Of a stretch of DNA of 64,000 bases, positions 44,846-53,644 are shown piece by piece (the stretch's first letter is position 1; each line of letters opens with the position of its first letter). The stretch is from positions 124,001 to 188,000 of the forward strand of contig NZ_CP092535.1 in the NCBI RefSeq assembly GCF_022437945.1. The letters run 5' to 3'. Below the pieces are notes generated by a model. That model was given only the letters and a program-made list of their open reading frames with translations, searched no databases and was not told the DNA's origin. The position numbers were made by a program, and so were the translations under genes. This DNA is from Nocardioides sp. TF02-7. GTDB lineage: Bacteria > Actinomycetota > Actinomycetes > Propionibacteriales > Nocardioidaceae.

Positions 44846-44884
44846 ACGACCGCCCCACCCACCCCCCACCGAGAGGAACAACCC

Positions 44885-45733
44885 ATGTTGCGCTCGCTCT
44901 TCGCCGGCATCAGTGGCCTGCGGACCAACCAGACGATGCTCGACGTCACCGGCAACAACATCGCCAACGCCAACACCACCGGGTTCAAGGCCAGCACCAC
45001 GGTGTTCTCCGACACCCTCAGCCAGATGCTGACCGCGTCGTCCGGCCAGAACGCGGGGCGTGGCGGCACCAACCCGATCCAGGTCGGCCTCGGCGTGCAG
45101 CTCGCGGCGACCAGCACGAACTTCAACCAGGGCGCGCCGCAGACCACCGGACGGATGACCGACCTGATGATCACCGGCGACGGCTTCTTCGTCGTCCGCG
45201 ACGGCGGGCAGAGCTTCTTCACCCGCGCCGGCGCCTTCTCCTTCGACGAGTCCGGGCGGCTGTGCGCCCCCAACGGCATGCGGGTCCAGGGCTTCCGGCT
45301 CGACGCCGCCGGCGACCCGGTCGGCGGGCCCGTCGACGTCAGCCTCGACACCGCGGGCCTCAGGCTGCCGCCGGGCGTCGAGCTGACGTCGTACTCCATC
45401 GGCGCCGACGGCAAGCTGCGCGGCGTGTTCTCCGACGACGTGCAGCGTGACATCGTCCAGCTCGCCATCGCCGACTTCGCGAACCCGATGGGGCTGGAGA
45501 AGACCGGCGACACCATGTACCGCGAGTCCGCCAACTCCGGCGCCGCCGACCTCGGGGTGGCCGGGCAGGGCGAGCGCGGCCAGGTGATGGCCGGCGCGCT
45601 GGAGATGTCGAACGTCGACCTGTCGGCCGAGTTCACCAACCTGATCCTCGCCCAGCGCGGGTTCCAGGCGAGCGCGCGGGTGATCACCACCTCCGACCAG
45701 GTGCTCGACGAGCTCGTCAACATCAAGCGCTGA
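44885..45733 (+). CDS. flgE: Flagellar hook protein FlgE
   Basis: 282 residues, uninterrupted. LRSLFAGISGLRTNQTMLDV, then TGNNIANANTTGFKASTTVF, LMITGDGFFVVRDGGQSFFT and the C-terminus MSNVDLSAEFTNLILAQRGF, then QASARVITTSDQVLDELVNI. It is short for a hook protein, with small outer domains, and could also do the work of FlgG: no separate flgF or flgG is in this window. AGAGGAAC ribosome site before ATG 44885. A long inverted repeat follows. Confidence 0.9.
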   Translation: MLRSLFAGISGLRTNQTMLDVTGNNIANANTTGFKASTTVFSDTLSQMLTASSGQNAGRGGTNPIQVGLGVQLAATSTNFNQGAPQTTGRMTDLMITGDGFFVVRDGGQSFFTRAGAFSFDESGRLCAPNGMRVQGFRLDAAGDPVGGPVDVSLDTAGLRLPPGVELTSYSIGADGKLRGVFSDDVQRDIVQLAIADFANPMGLEKTGDTMYRESANSGAADLGVAGQGERGQVMAGALEMSNVDLSAEFTNLILAQRGFQASARVITTSDQVLDELVNIKR

Positions 45734-45738
45734 CCCTG

Positions 45739-45796
45739 GGCAGCGGCGGCGCAGGATCCACGGGAGATCCGGGCTAAGGAGCACGCCGCCGCTGCC
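45739..45796. repeat. 13-bp inverted repeat after flgE
   Basis: GGCAGCGGCGGCG (45739-45751) and CGCCGCCGCTGCC (45784-45796), perfect, 32-nt loop. The right arm overlaps the -10 of the flbD promoter. It could end flgE transcription or control that promoter. Confidence 0.6.
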
Positions 45797-45801
45797 GATA
45801 C
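45775..45801 (+). promoter_or_regulatory. FliA-type promoter of flbD-motA-motB
   Basis: TAAG, 15 bp, GCCGATAC: the closest match in the window to TAAA-N15-GCCGATAA. About 85 nt before the flbD ATG. Confidence 0.75.
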
Positions 45802-45887
45802 CAGTGCTGACGGGCCACGGACGGCCCGTCGACAGCCAGGACCGCCGGCGCGACTGCCGGCGGGTCGACGCACACGGAGGTGCGGAC

Positions 45888-46179
45888 ATGATCGAGCTCA
45901 CCCGGCTCTCCGGGTCGGTGTTCCTGCTCAACGTGGACCTCATCGAGCGGGTGGACCGCACGCCCGACACGGTGATCACGCTCGTCGACGGCAAGAAGTA
46001 CGTCGTGGAGGAGTCCCTCGCCGAGGTCTGCGACGAGGTGGTGGCCTATCGCGCCTCGATCATCGCCGCCGCCTCCGCCTTCGACGGCCAGGGCACCCCG
46101 CTCGGTCGCGACCCCCGCCTCGCGGCGGTCACACCGGTGACGCCGCTCGGCCCTCGCACCCGCGGAGGGGGAGTCGTGA
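45888..46179 (+). CDS. flbD: FlbD/SwrD-family flagellar protein
   Basis: About 96 residues. MIELTRLSGSVFLLNVDLIE, then RVDRTPDTVITLVDGKKYVV and ESLAEVCDEVVAYRASI, is the FlbD family, which raises motor torque in Bacillus (SwrD). CGGAGG ribosome site before ATG 45888. As written, the frame runs without a stop into motA. Removing one G from the run at 46165-46171 would end flbD at TGA 46177-46179, overlapping the motA GTG. I favour that, as in the other coupled genes. Confidence 0.85.
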
Positions 46180-46940
46180 AGGACCCGGCAACCGCGATCG
46201 GCATCGGACTCGCGCTCGTCGTCATCTGCGTCGCCAACGTCCTCGAGGGCGGCTCCCCGACCAGCCTGCTCCTCCTCCCCCCGATGCTGCTGGTGTTCGG
46301 CACGACGCTGCTGATCACGATCGCCGGTGGCACGATGGCCGACGCCAAGGACGCGTTCCGCAGCCTCCGCCGGGCGTTCACGGGCGGCGCCGAACCGGTC
46401 GACGACCTCGTCCCCCAAGTGGTCGAGCTCGCCGACAAGGCGCGCCGGGAGGGGCTCCTCGCACTCGAGGACGCCCTCACCGACCACGACCCGTTCCTCG
46501 TCAAGGGCGTGACGATGGCGATCGACGGCACCGACCCCGAGGAGGTCCGGGAGATCCTCGAGGCGGAGATCGACGCCAAGAAGCGAGCCGACCGCCAGGC
46601 CGCGAAGTTCTTCCGCGACGCCGGCGGGTACGCGCCCACCATCGGCATCGTCGGCACCGTCATGGGGCTGGTGCACGTGCTCGAGAAGCTCGCCCAGCCC
46701 GACGAGCTCGGACACCTCATCGCCGGCGCCTTCGTCGCCACCCTGTGGGGCGTGTTGTCGGCCAACGTGCTCTGGCTGCCGATCGCCAACCGCCTCCGGC
46801 GGCTGTCGGAGCTGGAGTGCGCCCGGATGGAGGTCACCCTCGAAGGCGTCGCCGCGATCCAGGCGGGTGCCAACCCCCGGCTGGTCGCGGAGAAGCTGCG
46901 CTCGCTGCTCCCGGCGACGCCCACCCAGGAGGCCGCCTGA
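46176..46940 (+). CDS. motA: Flagellar motor stator protein MotA
   Basis: 254 residues from GTG 46176, with GGAGGGGGAG just upstream. Four membrane helices: LALVVICVANVLEGGSPTSL, LLLPPMLLVFGTTLLITIAG, YAPTIGIVGTVMGLVHVLEK and AGAFVATLWGVLSANVLWLP. The cytoplasmic loop DKARREGLLALEDALTDHDP carries the charged residues that meet FliG. With MotB it makes the proton channel. Ends TGATG into motB. Confidence 0.95.
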   Translation: MKDPATAIGIGLALVVICVANVLEGGSPTSLLLLPPMLLVFGTTLLITIAGGTMADAKDAFRSLRRAFTGGAEPVDDLVPQVVELADKARREGLLALEDALTDHDPFLVKGVTMAIDGTDPEEVREILEAEIDAKKRADRQAAKFFRDAGGYAPTIGIVGTVMGLVHVLEKLAQPDELGHLIAGAFVATLWGVLSANVLWLPIANRLRRLSELECARMEVTLEGVAAIQAGANPRLVAEKLRSLLPATPTQEAA

Positions 46941-47815
46941 TGGCGCGCCGACGACGCGACGACCAGGACGAGGAGCACACCGACGAGCGGTGGCTGGTGA
47001 CCTACGCCGACATGGTCACGCTGCTGATGGTGCTCTTCATCGTCATGTTCGCAATGTCCAACGTGGACGAGCGCAAGTACCAGGACCTCAAGTCCTCCCT
47101 CGCCGACGGCTTCGGCCGCTCGACCTCGATCCTCAACGGCGCCAGCCCGACGCTCGACGAGCGGGGCCCGACCGAGCCGTCCGCTCCCACCTACGACCGC
47201 CTGCTCGAGCAGCTGACGACCTCCGAGCAGCGGCTGGTGGCCGAGTACGTCGCCGACAGGGACCGGCTGCGCCAGCAGCGGGCCCACGCCGGGGCCGCCG
47301 ACGACGTGGAGCGGTTGCTGGCGGTCCGGCGGAAGATCGACCGCGCGCTGCGGGCCGCGGGCCTGCGCGGCGACGTGAGGACGACGATCGACGAGCGGGG
47401 CCTGGTCGTCAGCCTGGTGTCGCGGCACGTGGTGTTCCAGCCAGACGTCGCGCGGCTGACCGACCGCGGCCGCCGGGTCGTCGACGCGGTCGCGCCGGTG
47501 CTCGCTGAGCTCACGGAGCCGATCCAGGTCGACGGCCACACCAACCAGGAGCCGGTGCGGCCGCGCTACTTCCCCACCGACTGGGAGCTGTCGGCGGCGC
47601 GCGCGGTCCACGTGCTGCGACGGCTCAACGAGGTCAACGGGCTGCCTGCCGACCGGCTCCGCGCCACCGGCTACGGCCACACCCGGCCGCTGGTCGACCC
47701 CGACCGGCCCGGTTCCCAGCGCATCAACAAGCGCGTGGACCTGGTGGTGCTCAGCCAGGGACCCGCTGCCACCCGTGCCCGGATCGCGGCCGCCCACGAG
47801 GAGGAGACGTCGTGA
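46940..47815 (+). CDS. motB: Flagellar motor stator protein MotB
   Basis: 291 residues, uninterrupted. RWLVTYADMVTLLMVLFIVM contains the proton-carrying Asp (YAD) in the single membrane helix. The OmpA-like peptidoglycan-binding domain has LVVSLVSRHVVFQPDVARLT, IQVDGHTNQEPVRPRYFPTD, then WELSAARAVHVLRRL and GYGHTRPLVDPDRPGSQRIN. It anchors the stator to the wall. The Asp type suggests H+ drive. Overlaps fliL. Confidence 0.96.
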   Translation: MARRRRDDQDEEHTDERWLVTYADMVTLLMVLFIVMFAMSNVDERKYQDLKSSLADGFGRSTSILNGASPTLDERGPTEPSAPTYDRLLEQLTTSEQRLVAEYVADRDRLRQQRAHAGAADDVERLLAVRRKIDRALRAAGLRGDVRTTIDERGLVVSLVSRHVVFQPDVARLTDRGRRVVDAVAPVLAELTEPIQVDGHTNQEPVRPRYFPTDWELSAARAVHVLRRLNEVNGLPADRLRATGYGHTRPLVDPDRPGSQRINKRVDLVVLSQGPAATRARIAAAHEEETS

Positions 47816-48241
47816 CCACCACCGCCGCCCCGCCCGAGGAGGAGGCGCCGCCCCGGTCGCGCCGGCGGACGCTGGTGGTCCTGCTGGTCGCGCTGCTCGG
47901 GGTCGCCGCCGCCGGCTGGTTCCTCGTCCTCGCGCCGTTGCGCGCGGACCCCGGTCCCCGAGCCCGGCGCGGTGGTGCCGCTCGACCCCGTGCAGATCAA
48001 CCTCGCGGAGGGCCACTACCTGCGGCTCGGCATCTCCCTGCAGCTGACCGCGGAGGCGCACGAGGTCGACGGCAGCCTGGCGCTGGACGCGGCGATCCAG
48101 GTCTTCAGCGGCCGCACGGCCGCCGAGCTCGCGAACAGCAACCGGCGCGAGGCGTTGCGCAGCAGGCTCGTGGAGCGCCTGGACGGGGGCTACGACGGCG
48201 ACGTGATGGGGGTGTACTTCACCGAGTTCGTCACGGAGTGA
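47812..48241 (+). CDS. fliL: Basal-body protein FliL, frameshifted
   Basis: About 142 residues, GTG start. One N-terminal helix (LVVLLVALLGVAAAGWFLVL), then, after an extra C at about 47958, VVPLDPVQINLAEGHYLRLG, then ISLQLTAEAHEVDGS and GDVMGVYFTEFVTE, the FliL periplasmic domain. It supports the stator around the rotor. The stop is followed by a 110-bp gap with repeats, the longest gap within the operon after flbD. Confidence 0.9.
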
Positions 48242-48284
48242 GCAAGGGGCCGTCCTGACCGATCGGACAGGACCGATCGGATAG
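48239..48284 (+). promoter_or_regulatory. Tandem 14-bp repeats and weak FliA-type promoter before fliM
   Basis: GACCGATCGGACAG (48257-48270) and GACCGATCGGATAG (48271-48284) lie head to tail, each with the palindrome CCGATCGG. TGAG (48239), 15 bp, ACCGATCG (48258-48265) gives a weak promoter match. Confidence 0.4.
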
Positions 48285-48351
48285 GGCGGCCTGGCCCGGA
48301 CGGGCCATCCGGGACCGACCGTCCGGTCGGCCCCGAACCGCTCAGGTCGGC

Positions 48352-49363
48352 GTGCCCTCCGACGATGGGGCATCCGTGACCGTCGCTGCCGCCTCCTCGC
48401 GCCCCCGGCCGGGCGCCGCGGGGACGCCGGGCCCCGTGCCCTACCGCGCTCGCACCCGCCGGCGCACCGGCCGCACCGAGCCGACCCCCTACGACTTCCG
48501 GCGTCCGATCCAGCTCTCCCGCGAGCACCAGCGCACGCTGCAGCTCGGCTTCGACGGGTTCGCCCGGCAGGCGACGACCGTCTTCACCAGCTCGCTGCGC
48601 ACGGTGTGCGCGGTCAGCCTGGTCGGCATCGAGCAACGGACCTACGCGGAGTACGTCGACAGCCTCGACGCCTCGACGTACATGACGCTCTTCGCGGCCG
48701 AGCCGATCCCGGGCACCGGCGTCCTCGAGGTGCCGCTCCTCGCGACGATGTCGTGCGTCGACCACATGCTCGGCGGGCCCGGCGCGGACGACCAGCCGCT
48801 GCGGCCGCTGACCGAGATCGAGAGCGGCGTCATCGGCGGCCTCGTCGAGCGGCTGCTCGGCGAGATGCGCTACTCGCTCGCCGCGCTCGTGGCGCTCGAC
48901 CCGACGGTCACCGGCACCGAGTACAGCCCGCAGTTCGCGCAGGTCGCCGGCGCGTCGGACGTGATGGTCGTCGTCGCCTTCGACCTCCGCATCCGGGACC
49001 GCGGCCACCGGATGACGATCTGCCTCCCGTTCACGGGCCTGCTCCCCCACCTCGCCAACGCCAGCGGCGCCGGCGCCGTCTCCGAGCGCGAACGGGCGCA
49101 GCGTGCCCTCGCGGCCGAGCTGCTGCACGAGCAGCTGGTCGAGGTGCCGCTCGAGGTCGCCGTCCGGTTCCGGCCCACCACCCTCGACCCGGCCGCCCTC
49201 GCCGCCCTGCAGCCCGGTGACGTGCTGCCCCTGCGCCACCCGTCGGACGCGCCGCTCGACGTCACCGTCGCCGGCACCACGTTCGCGCACGCCACGCCCG
49301 GCTCCCGCGGGCAGCGGCTGGCGGCGCTCATCGTCGACACCCCCCAAGGAGACCACCGCATGA
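48352..49363 (+). CDS. fliM: Motor switch protein FliM, frameshifted at the very end
   Basis: About 336 residues from GTG 48352; GTG 48376 is an alternative. YDFRRPIQLSREHQRTLQLG, LPLLATMSCVDHMLGGPGAD, then EIESGVIGGLVERLLGEMRY, and the C-terminal SPOA domain with LRHPSDAPLDVTVAGTTFAH. As written it fuses to fliN; one extra C at about 49341 explains this, and the corrected end is IVDTPKETTA with TGA 49361-49363 overlapping the fliN ATG. An N-terminal CheY-binding LSQxEID motif is not seen; the N-terminus is Arg/Pro rich. It receives CheY-P and sets rotation sense. Confidence 0.92.
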
Positions 49364-50134
49364 CCGACCCGTCGACCGTCGCCGCCGACGCCGCCCAGGC
49401 CGTGGCCGACGTGCTGCCCAGCAGCGCCGAGCTGGTCGTCGGCCCGGCCCAGCCGGGCTCGCCCCACGTCACCGCTGCCTTCTCGGGCGGCGCGCTCGCG
49501 CGGCTGGACGGCGTACCCGGGTGCGTCGTCGTGCTCGTCGGACACGAGCTCACCGACGCCCTCGCCGCCGGCCCGCTGGGCGGGCTCGACGTGGCGGCCG
49601 CCTGCCAGCCGGCCCTCGACGCCGCCGCCCGCCGGGTGGGCGGGCACGCCCGCGCGGCCGAGTCGCTCGACCTCGCCGCCGAGGGCTTCGACATCACCGA
49701 TGCCATCGGTGGCCCGTTCTCGACGGTGCCGTTGATCGGCGTCGGCATCGCGGCGGCGGTGCTGGTCGCCGACAGCACGCTGGCGGGCGCCCGTGAGCCG
49801 CTCGTCGACGGAGACGGCGGAGGGACGGGGCAGGCCGACGCCGCCGAGCCCCGCCGAGCCGTTCGTCCCCACGTTCGCGCCCGCTCCGCGCGGGCTGGAG
49901 CTGCTCCACGGCGTCGACATGGAGGTGACCGTCGAGCTCGGGCGCACCCGGATGACCGTCCGCGACCTCCTCGCGCTCGCCCCCGGAGCCGTGCTCGAGC
50001 TCGACCGCGCCGCCGGCAGCCCGGCGGACCTGCTCGTCAACGGCCGCCTCATCGCCCGCGGCGAGGTCGTCGTGGTGGACGAGGACTTCGGCCTGCGGGT
50101 CACCGAGATCCTCGACGCCGCTGCCGCGGTCTGA
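49360..50134 (+). CDS. fliN: Motor switch protein FliN with an extra N-terminal domain, frameshifted
   Basis: About 257 residues, about twice the size of enteric FliN. The first 150 residues ([60 protein letters not shown]) look like the extra domain of FliY-type proteins, but without a clear E-x2-N phosphatase motif. After an extra C at about 49847 comes the SPOA domain: [20 protein letters not shown], then [20 protein letters not shown] and [15 protein letters not shown]. It forms the C-ring base and docks FliH. Confidence 0.9.
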
Positions 50135-50147
50135 CCGGGGCACCGCC

Positions 50148-50560
50148 ATGGCAGGTCTCGGGTTCCAGCTGGTCGCCTCCCTCGCGTTCGTCGTGGGGCT
50201 GCTACTCGTCGCCGCCAAACTGACCGCACGGCGGCTCGGCGGCGGTGCCGGGTCGCCGGTGCGCGTCCTCGCCCGGCAGTCGATCTCCCGCGGCAGCGGC
50301 GTGGTCGTCGTCCGCGTCGGCGAGCGGGTGCTCGTTCTCGGCGCCACCGAGCAGCAGGTCTCGCTGCTCACCGAGATCGACCCGGCCGAGCTCGACGTCG
50401 AGGAGCCCGCGGAGGAGCCGGCCGCCCGGCCGGCCGGCTCACACCGCGCCCCCGCCCAGGCCCTCAACGGCTCGGTGCTCTCCCCCGCACCTGGCAGCAG
50501 GCCGTGGCGGCGGTCGCCGGGCGGACCGGCAGCGCGGGCGGGGAGCGGCTGACGTCATGA
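50148..50560 (+). CDS. fliO: Export apparatus protein FliO, frameshifted near the end
   Basis: About 137 residues. One helix at the N-terminus (FQLVASLAFVVGLLLVAAKL), then VRVLARQSISRGSGVVVVRV, then GERVLVLGATEQQVSLLTEI, the FliO core. A missing C at about 50483 makes an apparent end at 50552; restoring it gives WQQAVAAVAGRTGSAGGERL and a stop at 50558-50560 overlapping fliP. It helps FliP assemble. Confidence 0.85.
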
Positions 50561-51423
50561 CCGCGCCCTGCACCCGGGGCTGCTCCGTCCGGCGGTGGCG
50601 CCGGCACGCCGCGCGGGCCGGTCTGCTGCTGGCCGCGTCGGCCATAGTGGTGACCGTGCTCGTGGCCGGCGCCGGCCCGGCTCACGCCGACCCGCTGGGA
50701 CCGGGCGGTCCGGACGGACCCGACGGACCCGGTGGACCGGGCGGGACTGGAGGCGGCTCGGTCGAGATCGACCTCGGCGGCCTGACCGACAAGCCGAGCA
50801 CCAGCCTGCTGCTCATCCTGGCGCTGACGCTGCTGAGCCTGCTCCCGGCCATCCTCCTCACCTGCACCAGCTTCACCAAGGTGCTCGTGGTGCTCGGCCT
50901 GACCCGCAACGCGCTCGGTCTGCAGCAGATCCCCAACAACCAGGTGCTCGCCGGCCTGGCGCTCTTCCTCAGCCTCTTCATCATGGCGCCGGTCCTCGGG
51001 GAGATGAACGACGTCGCCCTCCAGCCCTACCTGGACGGGACCCTCTCCACGGCACAAGCCTGGGACGCCGGCCTCGAGCCGCTGCGGACGTTCATGCTCC
51101 ACAACACGGGGGACGAGGAGCTCGCGCTGCTCACCAACGTCGCCGACCGCGAGCTGCCGCCCAGCCGCGAGGAGGTCGGCACGACGACGCTGATCCCCGC
51201 GTTCGTCCTGTCGGAGCTCAAGGACGCGTTCATCATCGGCTTCATCGTCTTCATCCCGTTCCTCGTCATCGACATCGTCGTGAGCGGGGCGCTGATGAGC
51301 CTCGGCATGATGATGATGCCGCCGGTGATGGTGTCGCTCCCGTTCAAGCTGCTGCTGTTCGTGATGGTCGACGGCTGGGCGCTGATCGTCGAGTCCGTCG
51401 TCGCGTCGTACGGCGTGGGCTAG
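50557..51423 (+). CDS. fliP: Export gate protein FliP
   Basis: 288 residues, uninterrupted. An N-terminal signal-like helix (AGLLLAASAIVVTVLVAGAG), then an Asp/Gly/Pro-rich stretch (PGGPDGPDGPGGPGGTGG), then STSLLLILALTLLSLLPAIL, TCTSFTKVLVVLGLTRNALG, then LQQIPNNQVLAGLALFLS and SLGMMMMPPVMVSLPFKLLL, all FliP hallmarks. Five subunits form the export channel with FliQ and FliR. Confidence 0.96.
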   Translation: MTAPCTRGCSVRRWRRHAARAGLLLAASAIVVTVLVAGAGPAHADPLGPGGPDGPDGPGGPGGTGGGSVEIDLGGLTDKPSTSLLLILALTLLSLLPAILLTCTSFTKVLVVLGLTRNALGLQQIPNNQVLAGLALFLSLFIMAPVLGEMNDVALQPYLDGTLSTAQAWDAGLEPLRTFMLHNTGDEELALLTNVADRELPPSREEVGTTTLIPAFVLSELKDAFIIGFIVFIPFLVIDIVVSGALMSLGMMMMPPVMVSLPFKLLLFVMVDGWALIVESVVASYGVG

Positions 51424-51433
51424 GCGCTGCCGC

Positions 51434-51703
51434 ATGACCGACACCTCGATCATCGAGATCGCCTCGCAGACCATGTGGGTGGCGCTCAAGCTCTCCGCGC
51501 CGATCCTGCTCTCGGCCCTCGTCATCGGGTTCGCGATCTCGCTGTTCCAGTCGATGACGCAGATCCAGGAGTTCACGCTCTCGTTCGTCCCGAAGGTGCT
51601 GGGCGTCGGTGCGGCGCTGCTCCTGTGCGGGCACTGGATGCTGCACACGCTGGTGCAGTTCACCGTCGAGCTCTTCGCCGCGCTGCCCGCGCTGCTCGGC
51701 TGA
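51434..51703 (+). CDS. fliQ: Export gate protein FliQ
   Basis: 89 residues, two membrane helices. IEIASQTMWVALKLSAPILL, then SALVIGFAISLFQSMTQIQE and FTLSFVPKVLGVGAALLLCG. Standard length and sequence. 10 bp after fliP, 8 bp before fliR. Confidence 0.96.
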   Translation: MTDTSIIEIASQTMWVALKLSAPILLSALVIGFAISLFQSMTQIQEFTLSFVPKVLGVGAALLLCGHWMLHTLVQFTVELFAALPALLG

Positions 51704-51711
51704 CCACCGTC

Positions 51712-52476
51712 GTGACCCTCTCCGTCGCCGGTGCGCCGCTCGTCGCCCTGCTGCTGGCGTCGATCCGGGTCGTCGCCTGGCTCGCGCTGGTGCCGCCGTT
51801 CGCCAGCCGCGGGGTACCGGCCATGGCCAAGGTGGTGCTCGCGCTGGGGCTCTCCCTGGCCGTCGCGCCCGGCCTGGCGGAGCAGCCGCTCCCGGTCACG
51901 ACGCCCGACCTGGTGCTCGCGATCGTCGCGCAGGCACTGATCGGGGCCGGCATGGGCTTCGTGACCATGCTCCTGCTCTCGGTGGTGGCCGCCGCCGGCA
52001 CGCTGGTCGACCTGTTCGGCGGGTTCGCCCTGGCCTCCGCCTGGGACCCGCTGGCCATGAACCTGAACTCGGTGTTCGGACGGTTCCACCAGATGATCGC
52101 GGTCGCCCTGCTGCTCGTCTCCGGCGGCCACCTGCTGGTGATCGGTGGCCTGCTCAGCACCTTCGAGCACCTCCCGCTGACCGGGATGCCCGCCCTGGGC
52201 GGCTGGGCGGACGTCATGACCACGGCGTTCTCGATGTTCTTCACCGTGTCGGTCCAGATCGCGCTGCCGATGGTCGCCGTGCTCTTCATCGCCGACCTCG
52301 GTCTCGCACTCCTCACCAAGGTCGCCCCCCAGCTCAACGCGCTGACGGTGATGTTCCCGGCCAAGGTCGGCCTGACGCTGATGCTGCTGGGCCTCTCCTT
52401 CCCGGTGATCCCGGATGCCCTGGAGCGGGTCGTCGGGCTCGCCAACGAGGCGATGGCCGTCATGGCGGGCCTCTGA
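51712..52476 (+). CDS. fliR: Export gate protein FliR
   Basis: 254 residues from GTG 51712. Several membrane helices with ASIRVVAWLALVPPFASRGV, FVTMLLLSVVAAAGTLVDLF, then GGFALASAWDPLAMNLNSVF, and LPMVAVLFIADLGLALLTKV, then APQLNALTVMFPAKVGLTLM. It completes the FliPQR channel. The stop shares a base with the flhB ATG (TGATG). Confidence 0.95.
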   Translation: MTLSVAGAPLVALLLASIRVVAWLALVPPFASRGVPAMAKVVLALGLSLAVAPGLAEQPLPVTTPDLVLAIVAQALIGAGMGFVTMLLLSVVAAAGTLVDLFGGFALASAWDPLAMNLNSVFGRFHQMIAVALLLVSGGHLLVIGGLLSTFEHLPLTGMPALGGWADVMTTAFSMFFTVSVQIALPMVAVLFIADLGLALLTKVAPQLNALTVMFPAKVGLTLMLLGLSFPVIPDALERVVGLANEAMAVMAGL

Positions 52477-53644
52477 TGAGCGGCGAGAAGACCGAGAAGC
52501 CGACACCGAAGCGGCTCAAGCAGGCCCGCAAGGACGGCCAGGTCCCGCGCACCCCGGAGCTCGGCGGCTGGCTCGGGCTGCTCGTGGTCGCGCTCGCCCT
52601 CGGTCCGCTCCTCGACCGCGAGGTCGACGCCGTGCGCACGCTGATGGCGGCCCACCTCCGCGCGGTGGAGGACCCGTCGGTCGCGGTCGCCACCACCCTG
52701 CTCCGGGAGGCCGGGATCCACGTGGTCGTGGTGTCGGCGGTGCTCGGCTCGATGGTGCTCGTGGTCAGCGTGGTCGCGACCGTCGCCCAGGGCGGCTTCG
52801 TCCTCTCCCCCAAGCTGGCCAAGCCGAACCCCAAGAAGCTCGACCCGTTCCAGGGCGCCAAGCGGATCTTCGGGCCGCAGGCGTGGTGGGAGGGGTGAAG
52901 GTGTTGCTGAAGTCGGCCGTCGTGGGGGTCCTGGCCTGGTTGTCGCTGCGGGCGATGATGCCGCTCGTGGGTGGGCTGATGCCGATCGAGGTGGTGCTCA
53001 CCGAGGTCGGCAGCCGGGTCTCCTCGATGATGACCAGCGTCGCCGTCGCCGGCGTGGTGATGGCGGGCGCCGACTACGCGGTGATCCGCCGCCGGATCGG
53101 CAAGCAGGTCCGGATGAGCCACGCGGAGGTCAAGCAGGAGCACAAGCAGACCGAGGGCGATCCCCTGGTCAAGAGCGCGATCCGTTCCCGGCAGCTGGCG
53201 GCGTCGCGGAACCGGATGATCCAGGACGTCGCCGACGCCGACGTGCTGCTCGTCAACCCGACACACGTGGCGGTCGCGCTGCGCTACCAACCGGAGCTCG
53301 GCGCGCCCCGCGTCGTCGCCCGGGGCGCCGGCGTGGTCGCCGACCGGATCCGCACCCGCGCGGCCGAGGAGCGGGTGCCGATGGTGCGCGACGTGCCGCT
53401 GGCCCGCGCGCTCTACCGCAGCTGCGACGTCGGCCAGGAGATCCCACCCGAGCTGTGGGCGGCGGTCGCGCAGGTGCTCGCCTTCGTGATCCGCCTGCGC
53501 ACCCGCGGCCGCGCCGCCGGTGCCCACGCGACCCCGCGGGACGACGCGGACCTCCCGGCCGTGGGCCGCGGCCGGCACCGTCGTGAGCACGGTCGTGGCG
53601 AGGTGCCGCCGAACCCCTCAGGTCGCGACGCAGGCCGCCGATGA
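52476..53644 (+). CDS. flhB: Export gate switch protein FlhB, frameshifted
   Basis: About 389 residues. SGEKTEKPTPKRLKQARKDG is the conserved start. Four membrane helices, then the autocleavage motif in DADVLLVNPTHVAVALRYQP (N|PTH). One missing G at about 52895 makes a false stop (GAGGGGTGA); the frame resumes VKVLLKSAVVGVLAWLSLRA. The C-terminal tail (about 50 residues, Arg/His/Pro/Gly) is longer than usual. It switches export from hook to filament proteins on signal from FliK. Confidence 0.94.

Noticed and set aside
52476..52898. A truncated FlhB ending at 52898
   Set aside because: The stop arises from one missing G; the following frame continues FlhB up to the NPTH cleavage site and beyond.
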